Below, one piece after another: positions 41,241-48,981 of a stretch of DNA of 64,000 nt; the first letter of the stretch is position 1, and the number at the start of each line of letters is the position of its first letter. The stretch is from the IMG/VR virus record IMGVR_UViG_3300013120_000030, positions 1 to 64,000 of that record. One strand, written 5' to 3'. The notes beneath the pieces were generated by a model. That model did not search any database, was not told the DNA's origin, and was given only the letters and a program-made list of their open reading frames with translations. Both the position numbers and the translations under genes were made by a program. The stretch is from a virus.

Positions 41241-42383
41241 ATGGACACATTTATAAAGCAAGAAAGTGGAATATACTCATTAGTCCACAACTATCAGTAT
41301 CAATTCAATCCTGGTGAAGTTATACAATCATTTAATATATATATAGATGATGTAGATCCTGTAGACGCGGCAGCGTCAGGATTATACTCTAGTGGTATGG
41401 TATACAACTACGCTAAATACGACGCTACAAGTCTCGTATTTACAATAGCGAGCGGTGTCCATGAATCAGGATACTATATAAAGAGTGAAGTTACAACTAA
41501 TGCTGGTAACTCGTATGATAGAACAACATATCTATATGTAGATGAAACGAACTATCCTAATGTATACGAAGACTTTTACTATAGATTTCAACACTCTATC
41601 TATGATAGAAATTTATACATTGTTCCTGACTTAAATCACACGTTTATTTATAATCACGAATATCATGTTAATATACTAGCTGGTCTTTCAGGTGTTTACA
41701 ATGGATATATGGAAGAGAGTGATAAGTTCTGGTTTACTTCACAGTACTGTCCGTTATTTGCTACTATAACTACAATAGAGTTAATGGGTGGACCTACTAT
41801 AGAGAATTTCTCTGAAGATACTGTTTATAGAATGATACATAAGAATTCTATAGACGTGATAGATATTTATAATCTAGGTAATGGAACAAGTTATCCTTAT
41901 AGTTATTGGGGATGCACGCCTCAGAACGTACCATTCTTAATGAGAAGATATGTAGAATGTAAGACTACTTATGATCTTCTTAATATAGCAGAGAACTATG
42001 TAGGTGTATCTAATACAGTTGGTCAGACTAAACACTTAGGTGATCTTGATATCAAGTATACAGGAACTCCAGGATCAAGTGGATCTAAAGAACTTACTGC
42101 TCCTGATATAAAGAAAAGATTGTTTGATTGCTTTAACTCTATTATAGATTACTTCTCTAGAGGAGTATCAATAGCTATTAAAGGTATATACGATTGTTCT
42201 AAAGGTTATCCTCATCCTGTATTAGATGTAGGACATAACAGAGTTATTAAAGGAATAGATCCATGGCTAGAATCATCTTCTGGACCAGGATTTAATGGAC
42301 TAGGGTGGAGGTATGTAGATAAAGGTGGTTCACGTATACATTCTAGATCTAGGTATTATAGAACTGGAAGAGGAACATTCTAA
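41241..42383 (+). CDS. Virion protein, possible neck/tail adaptor
   Basis: A 380-residue protein (MDTFIKQESGIYSLVHNYQYQF...) with AGGAGA upstream, eight bases after the previous stop. Residues ~5-170 contain Ig-like beta segments, including a Big_5-type end (YNHEYHVNILAGLSGVYNG... DKFWFTSQYCP) that looks like the missing half of the neighbour's second domain. The second half is different: a helical part (DIKKRLFDCFNSIIDYFSRGVSIAIKGIYDC) and an Arg/Ser/Gly-rich C-terminus (HSRSRYYRTGRGTF). It may bridge capsid and tail. Overlaps the next gene by one base. Confidence 0.5.
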   Translation: MDTFIKQESGIYSLVHNYQYQFNPGEVIQSFNIYIDDVDPVDAAASGLYSSGMVYNYAKYDATSLVFTIASGVHESGYYIKSEVTTNAGNSYDRTTYLYVDETNYPNVYEDFYYRFQHSIYDRNLYIVPDLNHTFIYNHEYHVNILAGLSGVYNGYMEESDKFWFTSQYCPLFATITTIELMGGPTIENFSEDTVYRMIHKNSIDVIDIYNLGNGTSYPYSYWGCTPQNVPFLMRRYVECKTTYDLLNIAENYVGVSNTVGQTKHLGDLDIKYTGTPGSSGSKELTAPDIKKRLFDCFNSIIDYFSRGVSIAIKGIYDCSKGYPHPVLDVGHNRVIKGIDPWLESSSGPGFNGLGWRYVDKGGSRIHSRSRYYRTGRGTF

Positions 42384-42919
42384 TGGGAGTATTCACAGAC
42401 CAAGTTATAACAACCAACGAGTTTATACGTGAAAGTATGTACTCTACTACTTCAGAAGCCGATGGTATCGATCTTAGAGTAGAGATGAATTGGTTACTTT
42501 ACGGAGATGGCGTTAACAAACCTAAAGGTCATTGGGTAGTAGTAAGACACTTCAATAGAACTGAAAAGTCTAAGTATTGGAATAAGTTTTCTAAAGAAGG
42601 TGTAGGAGGACCTGCTCACCCTTATACGGATTACCTTGTTAGATCAAGACGTATGCCTTATCCTATGACTGATACGAGTGATTACACTAAAGTCGGTGAT
42701 ATCTTTAGTGATAAGTTTATTTACTGGATAGAGTATACTGTTAATATTCACGCTGGCGATCAAATATTCGAGTTAAATGTTGTAGATCATAAAGTCGAAC
42801 CTACTTCTTACAAGTTCGACGAGAAGTATAATGTTAAAAGATTACATCCTTACAGATTAGAGAATGGTAATGTACAATACTATGCTGCTCTCTGCGAACT
42901 TGATCATATTGACTACTAG
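42383..42919 (+). CDS. Neck / head-closure-like protein
   Basis: A 178-residue protein (MGVFTDQVITTNEFIRESMYSTTSEADGIDL...). It lies between the adaptor-like gene and two genes that lead into the sheath, a place usually held by head-closure or tail-completion proteins. Motifs visible: HWVVVRHFNRTEKSKYWN and FIYWIEYTVNIHAGDQIFELN. No catalytic motif or membrane segment. The start overlaps the preceding stop; the following gene has its own AGGAGG. Assignment rests on gene order. Confidence 0.5.
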   Translation: MGVFTDQVITTNEFIRESMYSTTSEADGIDLRVEMNWLLYGDGVNKPKGHWVVVRHFNRTEKSKYWNKFSKEGVGGPAHPYTDYLVRSRRMPYPMTDTSDYTKVGDIFSDKFIYWIEYTVNIHAGDQIFELNVVDHKVEPTSYKFDEKYNVKRLHPYRLENGNVQYYAALCELDHIDY

Positions 42920-42927
42920 GAGGAAAT

Positions 42928-43905
42928 ATGGTAGTAACTAATACATCAGCATCACCACAAATACTTTTACCGGAGGTTACTCCGGACCTTAAGTTTACGT
43001 TATATGAACCTATTAGTAATAAGATATACGAGTATAATCGTGACACTAATAATAGACTCACAAGTGTAGGTAATTTACAATCAGTGTTTGAGATGATGTG
43101 CTTACTAGAGAAGTCTATAAGAATAGTTAATCCTAGTGTTGTTTTTAGTCCAGACTTTCCCGACTATATGTTAGACAGAGATGATCCTAAGTATCTAAAA
43201 GATTACCCTATTATACAGACAACTGATGTGGGAAAGCTTCCTCATCATAGAACAGATATGTTCCAGAGGAACTACGATGAGTATAAGACGGTAGATAGAA
43301 TTCCTGCTCCTCATATAACATGGGCAACTGTTAGACAAGAGGCTGGAGGAACAGAACCTTTTAGAGGTACACAAGAAAGAAAACCTAGACAACGTAATTT
43401 TATAGGAAGATATGAACCGACTTATAAGATATACGATGATGGGCGACAAGAACTTATTAGTAAGTATGGAGATAAAGTAGGATACTATCAGATAGAAGGT
43501 CAGACTTTTGATAATCTTGTACAGTTTAATATGTGGGCCCAGAGTGGATGGGAAGCAGAAGAACTTACTGATTGGTTTGAAGAATATATGAAGAAATATA
43601 CAGGAATGTTCAGGGAAGCAGGAATAGTACAGATGTGGTTTGATAGACGTGTACGAGACGATAGACTTGTACAAATAAAAAACAAGTACCATATACGTTC
43701 GTTCCTATACTATGTTAGAACTGAACGTATTGATATAAACACTATTAATCCTATTAAGCGGATTGAGGCCAAGTTTCACGTTGACGCAGGTGGTGACGGA
43801 GGACCTTTCCTTGATTCTTATGAATATGTCGCAAATAATTTTGACGACAAACTGTTAAGAAAGTGGCATGGTGAATACTTTCTTCACGTTAATAATAAAA
43901 TATAG
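42928..43905 (+). CDS. Neck / tail-completion-like protein
   Basis: A 325-residue protein directly before the tail sheath, with AGGAGG upstream. The C-terminal half has a conserved-looking block WFEEYMKKYTGMFREAGI and MWFDRRVRDDRL, then FLYYVRTERIDINTINPIKRIEAKF; I believe comparable blocks occur in proteins next to sheath genes of large Firmicute myoviruses, but cannot confirm it here. The N-terminal part is low in cysteine and rich in Asp/Pro/Tyr loops. Likely tail terminator or neck protein from position. Confidence 0.55.
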   Translation: MVVTNTSASPQILLPEVTPDLKFTLYEPISNKIYEYNRDTNNRLTSVGNLQSVFEMMCLLEKSIRIVNPSVVFSPDFPDYMLDRDDPKYLKDYPIIQTTDVGKLPHHRTDMFQRNYDEYKTVDRIPAPHITWATVRQEAGGTEPFRGTQERKPRQRNFIGRYEPTYKIYDDGRQELISKYGDKVGYYQIEGQTFDNLVQFNMWAQSGWEAEELTDWFEEYMKKYTGMFREAGIVQMWFDRRVRDDRLVQIKNKYHIRSFLYYVRTERIDINTINPIKRIEAKFHVDAGGDGGPFLDSYEYVANNFDDKLLRKWHGEYFLHVNNKI

Positions 43906-43916
43906 AGGAGTACAAC

Positions 43917-46823
43917 ATGGCAAGAGAACATGCAATACCGAGTACTTCTACGTTCATCCAGGACTTTGGACTGAATGTTACACCACAACCTGTTACTAAG
44001 AACAGACGTGTTGTAATAATCGGAACTGGCGAAGACGGTCCAATGTATGAACCAGTCTTAGTGGATAAACCAGAAGATTCTGAAATCATATGGGGACGCA
44101 GCGGCGCAGGAACATTAGTTCGTGGAATATTCGAATGTTGGGAAGCGCAAGCAGGAAGTCCTGATGTGGTTGGACTTAGAATAGGTAACGGCGTTAACGC
44201 GTATGTTGATATACTAGAAACAGATTCGTATGGGGTTCATGAGGAACAGCCAGATAATAATGGTGATGGCGTTAGTTCATTACGATTAGATGCTCGCTTT
44301 CCAGGTGGAATCTATAATCAAATAACAGTACGTTACGACGATAGACGTAACGTTGCTATATATAACCCTAAGACAGGACTAACATCGGTATTTACAGTTG
44401 ATATAAATAACCCTAATAACACAAGTGTTGATACGCATAATGTTCAAGAGCTAGTAGATGCTATAAACGCAGATCCTAATCTTAACAGTGTGTTAACAGC
44501 TTCAACATCTGGAGTACTAACTGATTACGAACTAAAAGTAAGAAGTACTACCCCTGGTGTTAATGTTACTGATAATGGAGTTAAGCTTGATCTTAATACT
44601 ATTATACAGGAATCAGAGATCATAGCTACAGAGAACGACGCGTTCTTAGTACCTTCTCCTATACTCCCTTACGGGTCTGGAGAAATAGGTAACGGTAAGT
44701 TAAAGATCTTAACAGTAACAAATAACCTTTTAGACGTAGAAGCTATTGAATCAGTTTCTTATTCTGAATGGGAAAAGATAGACTTTACTGGAACAACAGG
44801 TAAGTTTGACTATACACCATTAGACGGTAAGGGAACAAGCCGGTGGGATACTATACAATGTATGTATGACTATGGTGATGGAGAAAATGTTATACCTGGC
44901 GATACAAAACTTGGAACACCAGACTCTAAGTACATGCATTCACCTTCAGGTAATGTTAAATCTGAGTATACTTATTACTTAGGTAACGTACTAATAGATG
45001 AGGTACCGACTGATCCAGCTGGTAAAGATGGCGCTAATGAATTTACAATTAAATGCGACCTTCCTTTAGATGAAACTGAAGAGTTAGTTAATAGCGGGGT
45101 TACAGAAGCTTGGTTATCTACTAACGGCGCAACATACGCAGACTATTACGATACAGCACTATCTGGTTATCTTTGGGCAACAAATCAGTATGTAGAAACA
45201 AAGACAGTAAATGGTATAGAAGTAAGACCTTCCGGACATATACATGTATACGTTAGTGAAGATTTAGATCCTAACGGAAATTGGGTAGAAGTACCTTACG
45301 ATAATGTGTCTGGTGTTTACATGAAGTCTTATACAGATCCTGATGGAATCGATCCAGGTGTTATAACTTTTGGTATTGGTCCTAATGCTTACCTTGCGAA
45401 TTCAGGTGGATACGCAACTCAATACTCAGGTAAGACAGGAACAGGTGACTATATCAAGTTTACTAATATGGCTATACTTGTTGATGGTAATAATGATATT
45501 CGCGAGAATAGATATGTACGTATTACTGGTAGTACAGTAAAAGGTTTCATAAACGAAGTAGAAACTTTACCACAACTAGAAGCGAATACAAGTGCTTCTC
45601 TTACTCACTATTTCACGAGAGGACCTGAGTTGTTAATGAATACACCACCTCAGTATCCTATACAATGTAACTATGGAACACGTATAACTTATGAACTAGA
45701 TAGTAATGTTGCTATAAGTGATGCACTTAACGGCGAAATAGCTTTCACTAATCCTGAGCTACTTCCTGGACCAGGTGGTGGACCACTAGCTAGTGATAAA
45801 GATTCACATATAAGACTTAGGTATAAATACCTGCCTAACTTCCCTGCTATTACAACAGCAGCTATCTCTTTAAAGCATGGTACTAATGGTGCTAAACTTA
45901 CACCAAAAGAGAAAGAAGAAGAATTTAAAAAGGTATATGAATATCTAAGAGACTTTGAAGCAACTTTATGGGTTCCTATGGAAGCTTATATAGATGATAT
46001 CAAAGAAGATTACAATGCTATAACAGGACTTAAAGAACAATTGAGTACAACATATGCTCAAGATATGCAGGACTTCTTAGAAGAACTATCTATTAACTCT
46101 ATACAACCACATGCAGTGTTTGGTGTTACACCTATTGTTGGTAATACATTAGGTGATAGAGATAATTGGGTGAAGAATCTTACAGAAGTAGATCTTAATG
46201 ATGGTACAAGAGCAGCGAACGTGATGATAAATATACAAAGTAAGTTTGTATCTGTGTCAGCGTTTGAACCTATCTTCCTTAATCTTGGAAGAGGTAATCC
46301 CTATGCAGCAAATGGTCAAGCTGCTTACGCTGGTATGCTTGCTTCATTACCTTACGATATAAGTCCAACAAATAAAGAGCTTGCTAATGTAACAGCATTA
46401 CGTAAAGAGTTCTCTATGAGACAGTACGAAGCGCTTAATAATATGAGATATGTTGCTATGAAAACCAGAGCAACAAGACCTGTAATAGTCAATGACGTTA
46501 CAGCAGCTCCTTATGGAAGTGACTTTGTGACTTGGAGTACTTACAGTATAACAGCCGAAGCTGCTGATAGAGTAAAGAGAATCGCTGACGCTTATCTAGG
46601 TCAACCTAATAGTGTTGTTCTTAGAAACGCAATGGACCAAGAGATTGCTCAAACTTTAAACAATATGTCTGGACTACAAGCGTCTAATCATGTCATTACT
46701 TCAACAATCGAACAACAAGTTCGTGGAATTGTAGAAATCGATATAATCCTAGTACCTATCTTCCCCATGAAGAAGATTCGTACTACTGTTAAACTCCGTA
46801 AGAGTTTACCAACTAACGAATAA
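43917..46823 (+). CDS. Contractile tail sheath protein
   Basis: A 968-residue sheath protein; many copies form the contractile sleeve. The N-terminus (IPSTSTFIQDFGLNVTPQP, RRVVIIGTGEDGPMYEPVLV, EIIWGRSGAGTLVRGIFECW, VVGLRIGNG) is the standard opening of sheath proteins of large myoviruses. The C-terminal domain (VSAFEPIFLNLGRGNPYAANGQAAYAGMLASLP, ALNNMRYVAMKTRATRPVIVNDVTAA, VRGIVEIDIILVPIFPMKK) is the conserved core with the last strand used for inter-subunit linking. It is longer than common sheaths (~480-660) because of a large central, beta-rich insertion (residues ~270-640). AGAGGAG precedes the ATG. Confidence 0.92.
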   Translation: MAREHAIPSTSTFIQDFGLNVTPQPVTKNRRVVIIGTGEDGPMYEPVLVDKPEDSEIIWGRSGAGTLVRGIFECWEAQAGSPDVVGLRIGNGVNAYVDILETDSYGVHEEQPDNNGDGVSSLRLDARFPGGIYNQITVRYDDRRNVAIYNPKTGLTSVFTVDINNPNNTSVDTHNVQELVDAINADPNLNSVLTASTSGVLTDYELKVRSTTPGVNVTDNGVKLDLNTIIQESEIIATENDAFLVPSPILPYGSGEIGNGKLKILTVTNNLLDVEAIESVSYSEWEKIDFTGTTGKFDYTPLDGKGTSRWDTIQCMYDYGDGENVIPGDTKLGTPDSKYMHSPSGNVKSEYTYYLGNVLIDEVPTDPAGKDGANEFTIKCDLPLDETEELVNSGVTEAWLSTNGATYADYYDTALSGYLWATNQYVETKTVNGIEVRPSGHIHVYVSEDLDPNGNWVEVPYDNVSGVYMKSYTDPDGIDPGVITFGIGPNAYLANSGGYATQYSGKTGTGDYIKFTNMAILVDGNNDIRENRYVRITGSTVKGFINEVETLPQLEANTSASLTHYFTRGPELLMNTPPQYPIQCNYGTRITYELDSNVAISDALNGEIAFTNPELLPGPGGGPLASDKDSHIRLRYKYLPNFPAITTAAISLKHGTNGAKLTPKEKEEEFKKVYEYLRDFEATLWVPMEAYIDDIKEDYNAITGLKEQLSTTYAQDMQDFLEELSINSIQPHAVFGVTPIVGNTLGDRDNWVKNLTEVDLNDGTRAANVMINIQSKFVSVSAFEPIFLNLGRGNPYAANGQAAYAGMLASLPYDISPTNKELANVTALRKEFSMRQYEALNNMRYVAMKTRATRPVIVNDVTAAPYGSDFVTWSTYSITAEAADRVKRIADAYLGQPNSVVLRNAMDQEIAQTLNNMSGLQASNHVITSTIEQQVRGIVEIDIILVPIFPMKKIRTTVKLRKSLPTNE

Positions 46824-46829
46824 TAAGGT

Positions 46830-46850
46830 AGTGGGAGAGATCCCACTTCC
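46830..46850 (+). terminator. Hairpin between sheath and tube genes
   Basis: AGTGGGA (46830-46836) pairs with TCCCACT (46841-46847) around GAGA, followed by TCCATTTAC, a weak U-tract. It probably gives partial termination or protects the sheath mRNA so that sheath and tube levels can differ. Confidence 0.65.
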
Positions 46851-46869
46851 ATTTACTTGGAGGTAAAAA

Positions 46870-47583
46870 ATGGCAAATGGAATAGGTGGCGCTAACACTT
46901 TAAGTGATACACTTACAAGAACGTATAACGCGTTCTCAGGGTGTGACATAGTTGCTACAATCAATGGAGTTGTGGTTGGTAACCTGAATGGTATATCTTA
47001 TTCATCTACTAGAGAAAAGGCACCTATCTATACGATGGGTAATGTAGATGCTGTAGCTTTTGGTAGAGGTAAACGTGGTCATGCTGGCTCGTTAATCTTC
47101 ACTAATTTCGACGCATCTCCTTTAACTGACATAATGGACGAAGCAGAAAAGAGCGGAAGACCACTTCATTATTACGCTAAAGGTAGTGATGTTCCAGCTG
47201 GAGGCAGAAGCTTCTTACTAGGACAACAAATCGACGAAGGTGATCTACGAGCATTCGGACATTCTAAACTTGCAAGACCGAACTACGCTGACCAACTTCC
47301 ACCGTTTACTATAACTTTAACAGGACAAAACGAATACGGTAATACATCTGTGATGGCAATCTTAGGTGTAGAACTTATAAACGAAGGTTCTGGTATGAGT
47401 ATAGACGACATCGTCACAGAGACACAAATGACGTTTGTGGCTCGTGGTATTATACCTTGGAGACGTGTGGTAGGTGGAGATCTAAGAGCTTTTGATCCTG
47501 CTACAGTAGGACCATCATCTCCTCTAGCAGCAGTTAGAGCAGCATGGGCAGCACGAAGAGTACAAGAACAACAAGGTAACTAA
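46870..47583 (+). CDS. Tail tube protein
   Basis: A 237-residue tube subunit encoded directly after the sheath, with a strong GGAGG. Motifs typical of large-myovirus tube proteins: FSGCDIVATINGVVVGNLNGISYS, REKAPIYTMGNVD, GRGKRGHAGSLIFTNFD, and DQLPPFTITLTGQNEYGNTSVMAI, a beta-sandwich that assembles into hexameric rings. The C-terminus is Ala/Arg-rich (AAVRAAWAARRVQEQQGN). The next two genes contain a diverged copy of the same domain. Confidence 0.85.
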   Translation: MANGIGGANTLSDTLTRTYNAFSGCDIVATINGVVVGNLNGISYSSTREKAPIYTMGNVDAVAFGRGKRGHAGSLIFTNFDASPLTDIMDEAEKSGRPLHYYAKGSDVPAGGRSFLLGQQIDEGDLRAFGHSKLARPNYADQLPPFTITLTGQNEYGNTSVMAILGVELINEGSGMSIDDIVTETQMTFVARGIIPWRRVVGGDLRAFDPATVGPSSPLAAVRAAWAARRVQEQQGN

Positions 47584-47589
47584 TCATAA

Positions 47590-47615
47590 TAGCCCGGGTA
47601 ACTGGGCTACTTTTT
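47590..47615 (+). terminator. Terminator after the tube gene
   Basis: TAGCCCGG (47590-47597) pairs with CTGGGCTA (47602-47609) around a GTAA tetraloop (one G-T pair), then ACTTTTTCTCC. Good stem, short U-tract: a moderately efficient terminator between tube and the tube-like gene. Confidence 0.8.
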
Positions 47616-47631
47616 CTCCAAAGGAACAGAT

Positions 47632-48972
47632 ATGGCAAGAAAGTTCTACACAAAGAATTTCTTAGATCCTGCTGAAGATTTACTAAAAAATGTAGAGCTT
47701 CGCGGAACAAATGTAGTGGCTGGAGGTCCTATAGCTACAAAAACTATAGGTGAGTATTCTCCTATACAACAAGCTAAGGATGTACAAAATCTGGGCGGAC
47801 AGACTGTAGCAGGTAATATGCAAGACGGTCCTCTACAGAGTCGTGTTCCTTTTCAAGAAGATATGTTACATACATATAGTGGTACAGATGTTACTGTAGC
47901 TATAGTATATAACGAGCATATACTTTTACTTAATAATGTTGAGACATTCGCTTGGTCTATTCATAGAGAGAAGGTTCCTGTGAGAAGATTAGGTGATACT
48001 AACGCTAAGAATTATACGTATGGATCCAGGACAATAGCTGGTTCTATAGTTTTTGTACAGTTTGACGAGCATCCTTTATACGGTCTTTTTCAGTTCCTTA
48101 ATGAACGTACCGCTAAGAATACACGATATAGTTCGCCATTATCAGACGATATCCCTCCTTTTGATATTATACTATACTTTTCTAACGAAGCTGGTGCTGG
48201 ATCTATAATGAGATTCTACGCAATAGATATAGCTGATGAAGGTGGAGTTGTAAGTATCAATGATATATACTCTGAGAATACAATGCAGTGGGTATGTAAA
48301 GATATGGATCCTATGATATCTGAAGGCGAAGTAGGTTCTTGGAAAGCACTTTTATTTCAGAAGCAACTAGAAGGTAAGGTTGTAGATGAACAGTTTACTG
48401 CTATGCTTAGATATAGACAGAAACTAGAAAATGATGTATCAAGACTCTCTGCGGAGATACAGACTATTGATAAACAAATAATAGAGTTAGGTACAAGAAA
48501 TACCGACGTGAACGGCATAGGAACTATGGCTCGTACAAATATGGTTAACTCTGATCCGGGTATCACACAAAGAAGAAACGCACTTACCAAACAAGCTAAT
48601 ATAAAACAAAGTAAGATAGATAGATTGGTAGCAGAGATATCTAAAGTAGATGCATCTATCGCGGCTTACGAACAATCTAATATGACTTGGGACATGGACG
48701 CTAACCTATATGGTATGACTAGGTCGGAAAGGTATATTAAACCGTATACCACTAATAATGTCGACGGAACTATAGCTCCAGGATATCAACCTTATGGAGA
48801 CTATGATGACATTGTTACTAATAAACCTGAAGATGAATCACCTCTCCAATATCAAGGAGGAGCTAAAGGTAGTAATCCTCCGTACTATAAGAAGGGCGGT
48901 TATAAGCCTAGACCTTATGTAGATCAAAGACGTCCACCTCGTAGAGGGGATCAACGTTATCCATCTCAATAG
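47632..48972 (+). CDS. Tube-like baseplate/tail protein
   Basis: A 446-residue protein. Residues ~80-225 are a diverged copy of the tube domain: YSGTDVTVAIVYNEHILLLNNVETFAWS, HREKVPVRRLGD, GSRTIAGSIVFVQFDEHPL, DDIPPFDIILYFSNEAGAGSIM. An N-terminal ~75-residue arm precedes it. A helical, coiled-coil region follows (LRYRQKLENDVSRLSAEIQTIDKQI...), ending in a Pro/Arg/Tyr-rich tail (YKPRPYVDQRRPPRRGDQRYP). It is probably a tail-tube tip or tube initiator in the baseplate. GGAAC serves as its ribosome site. Confidence 0.7.
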   Translation: MARKFYTKNFLDPAEDLLKNVELRGTNVVAGGPIATKTIGEYSPIQQAKDVQNLGGQTVAGNMQDGPLQSRVPFQEDMLHTYSGTDVTVAIVYNEHILLLNNVETFAWSIHREKVPVRRLGDTNAKNYTYGSRTIAGSIVFVQFDEHPLYGLFQFLNERTAKNTRYSSPLSDDIPPFDIILYFSNEAGAGSIMRFYAIDIADEGGVVSINDIYSENTMQWVCKDMDPMISEGEVGSWKALLFQKQLEGKVVDEQFTAMLRYRQKLENDVSRLSAEIQTIDKQIIELGTRNTDVNGIGTMARTNMVNSDPGITQRRNALTKQANIKQSKIDRLVAEISKVDASIAAYEQSNMTWDMDANLYGMTRSERYIKPYTTNNVDGTIAPGYQPYGDYDDIVTNKPEDESPLQYQGGAKGSNPPYYKKGGYKPRPYVDQRRPPRRGDQRYPSQ

Positions 48973-48981
48973 GAGACCTAA

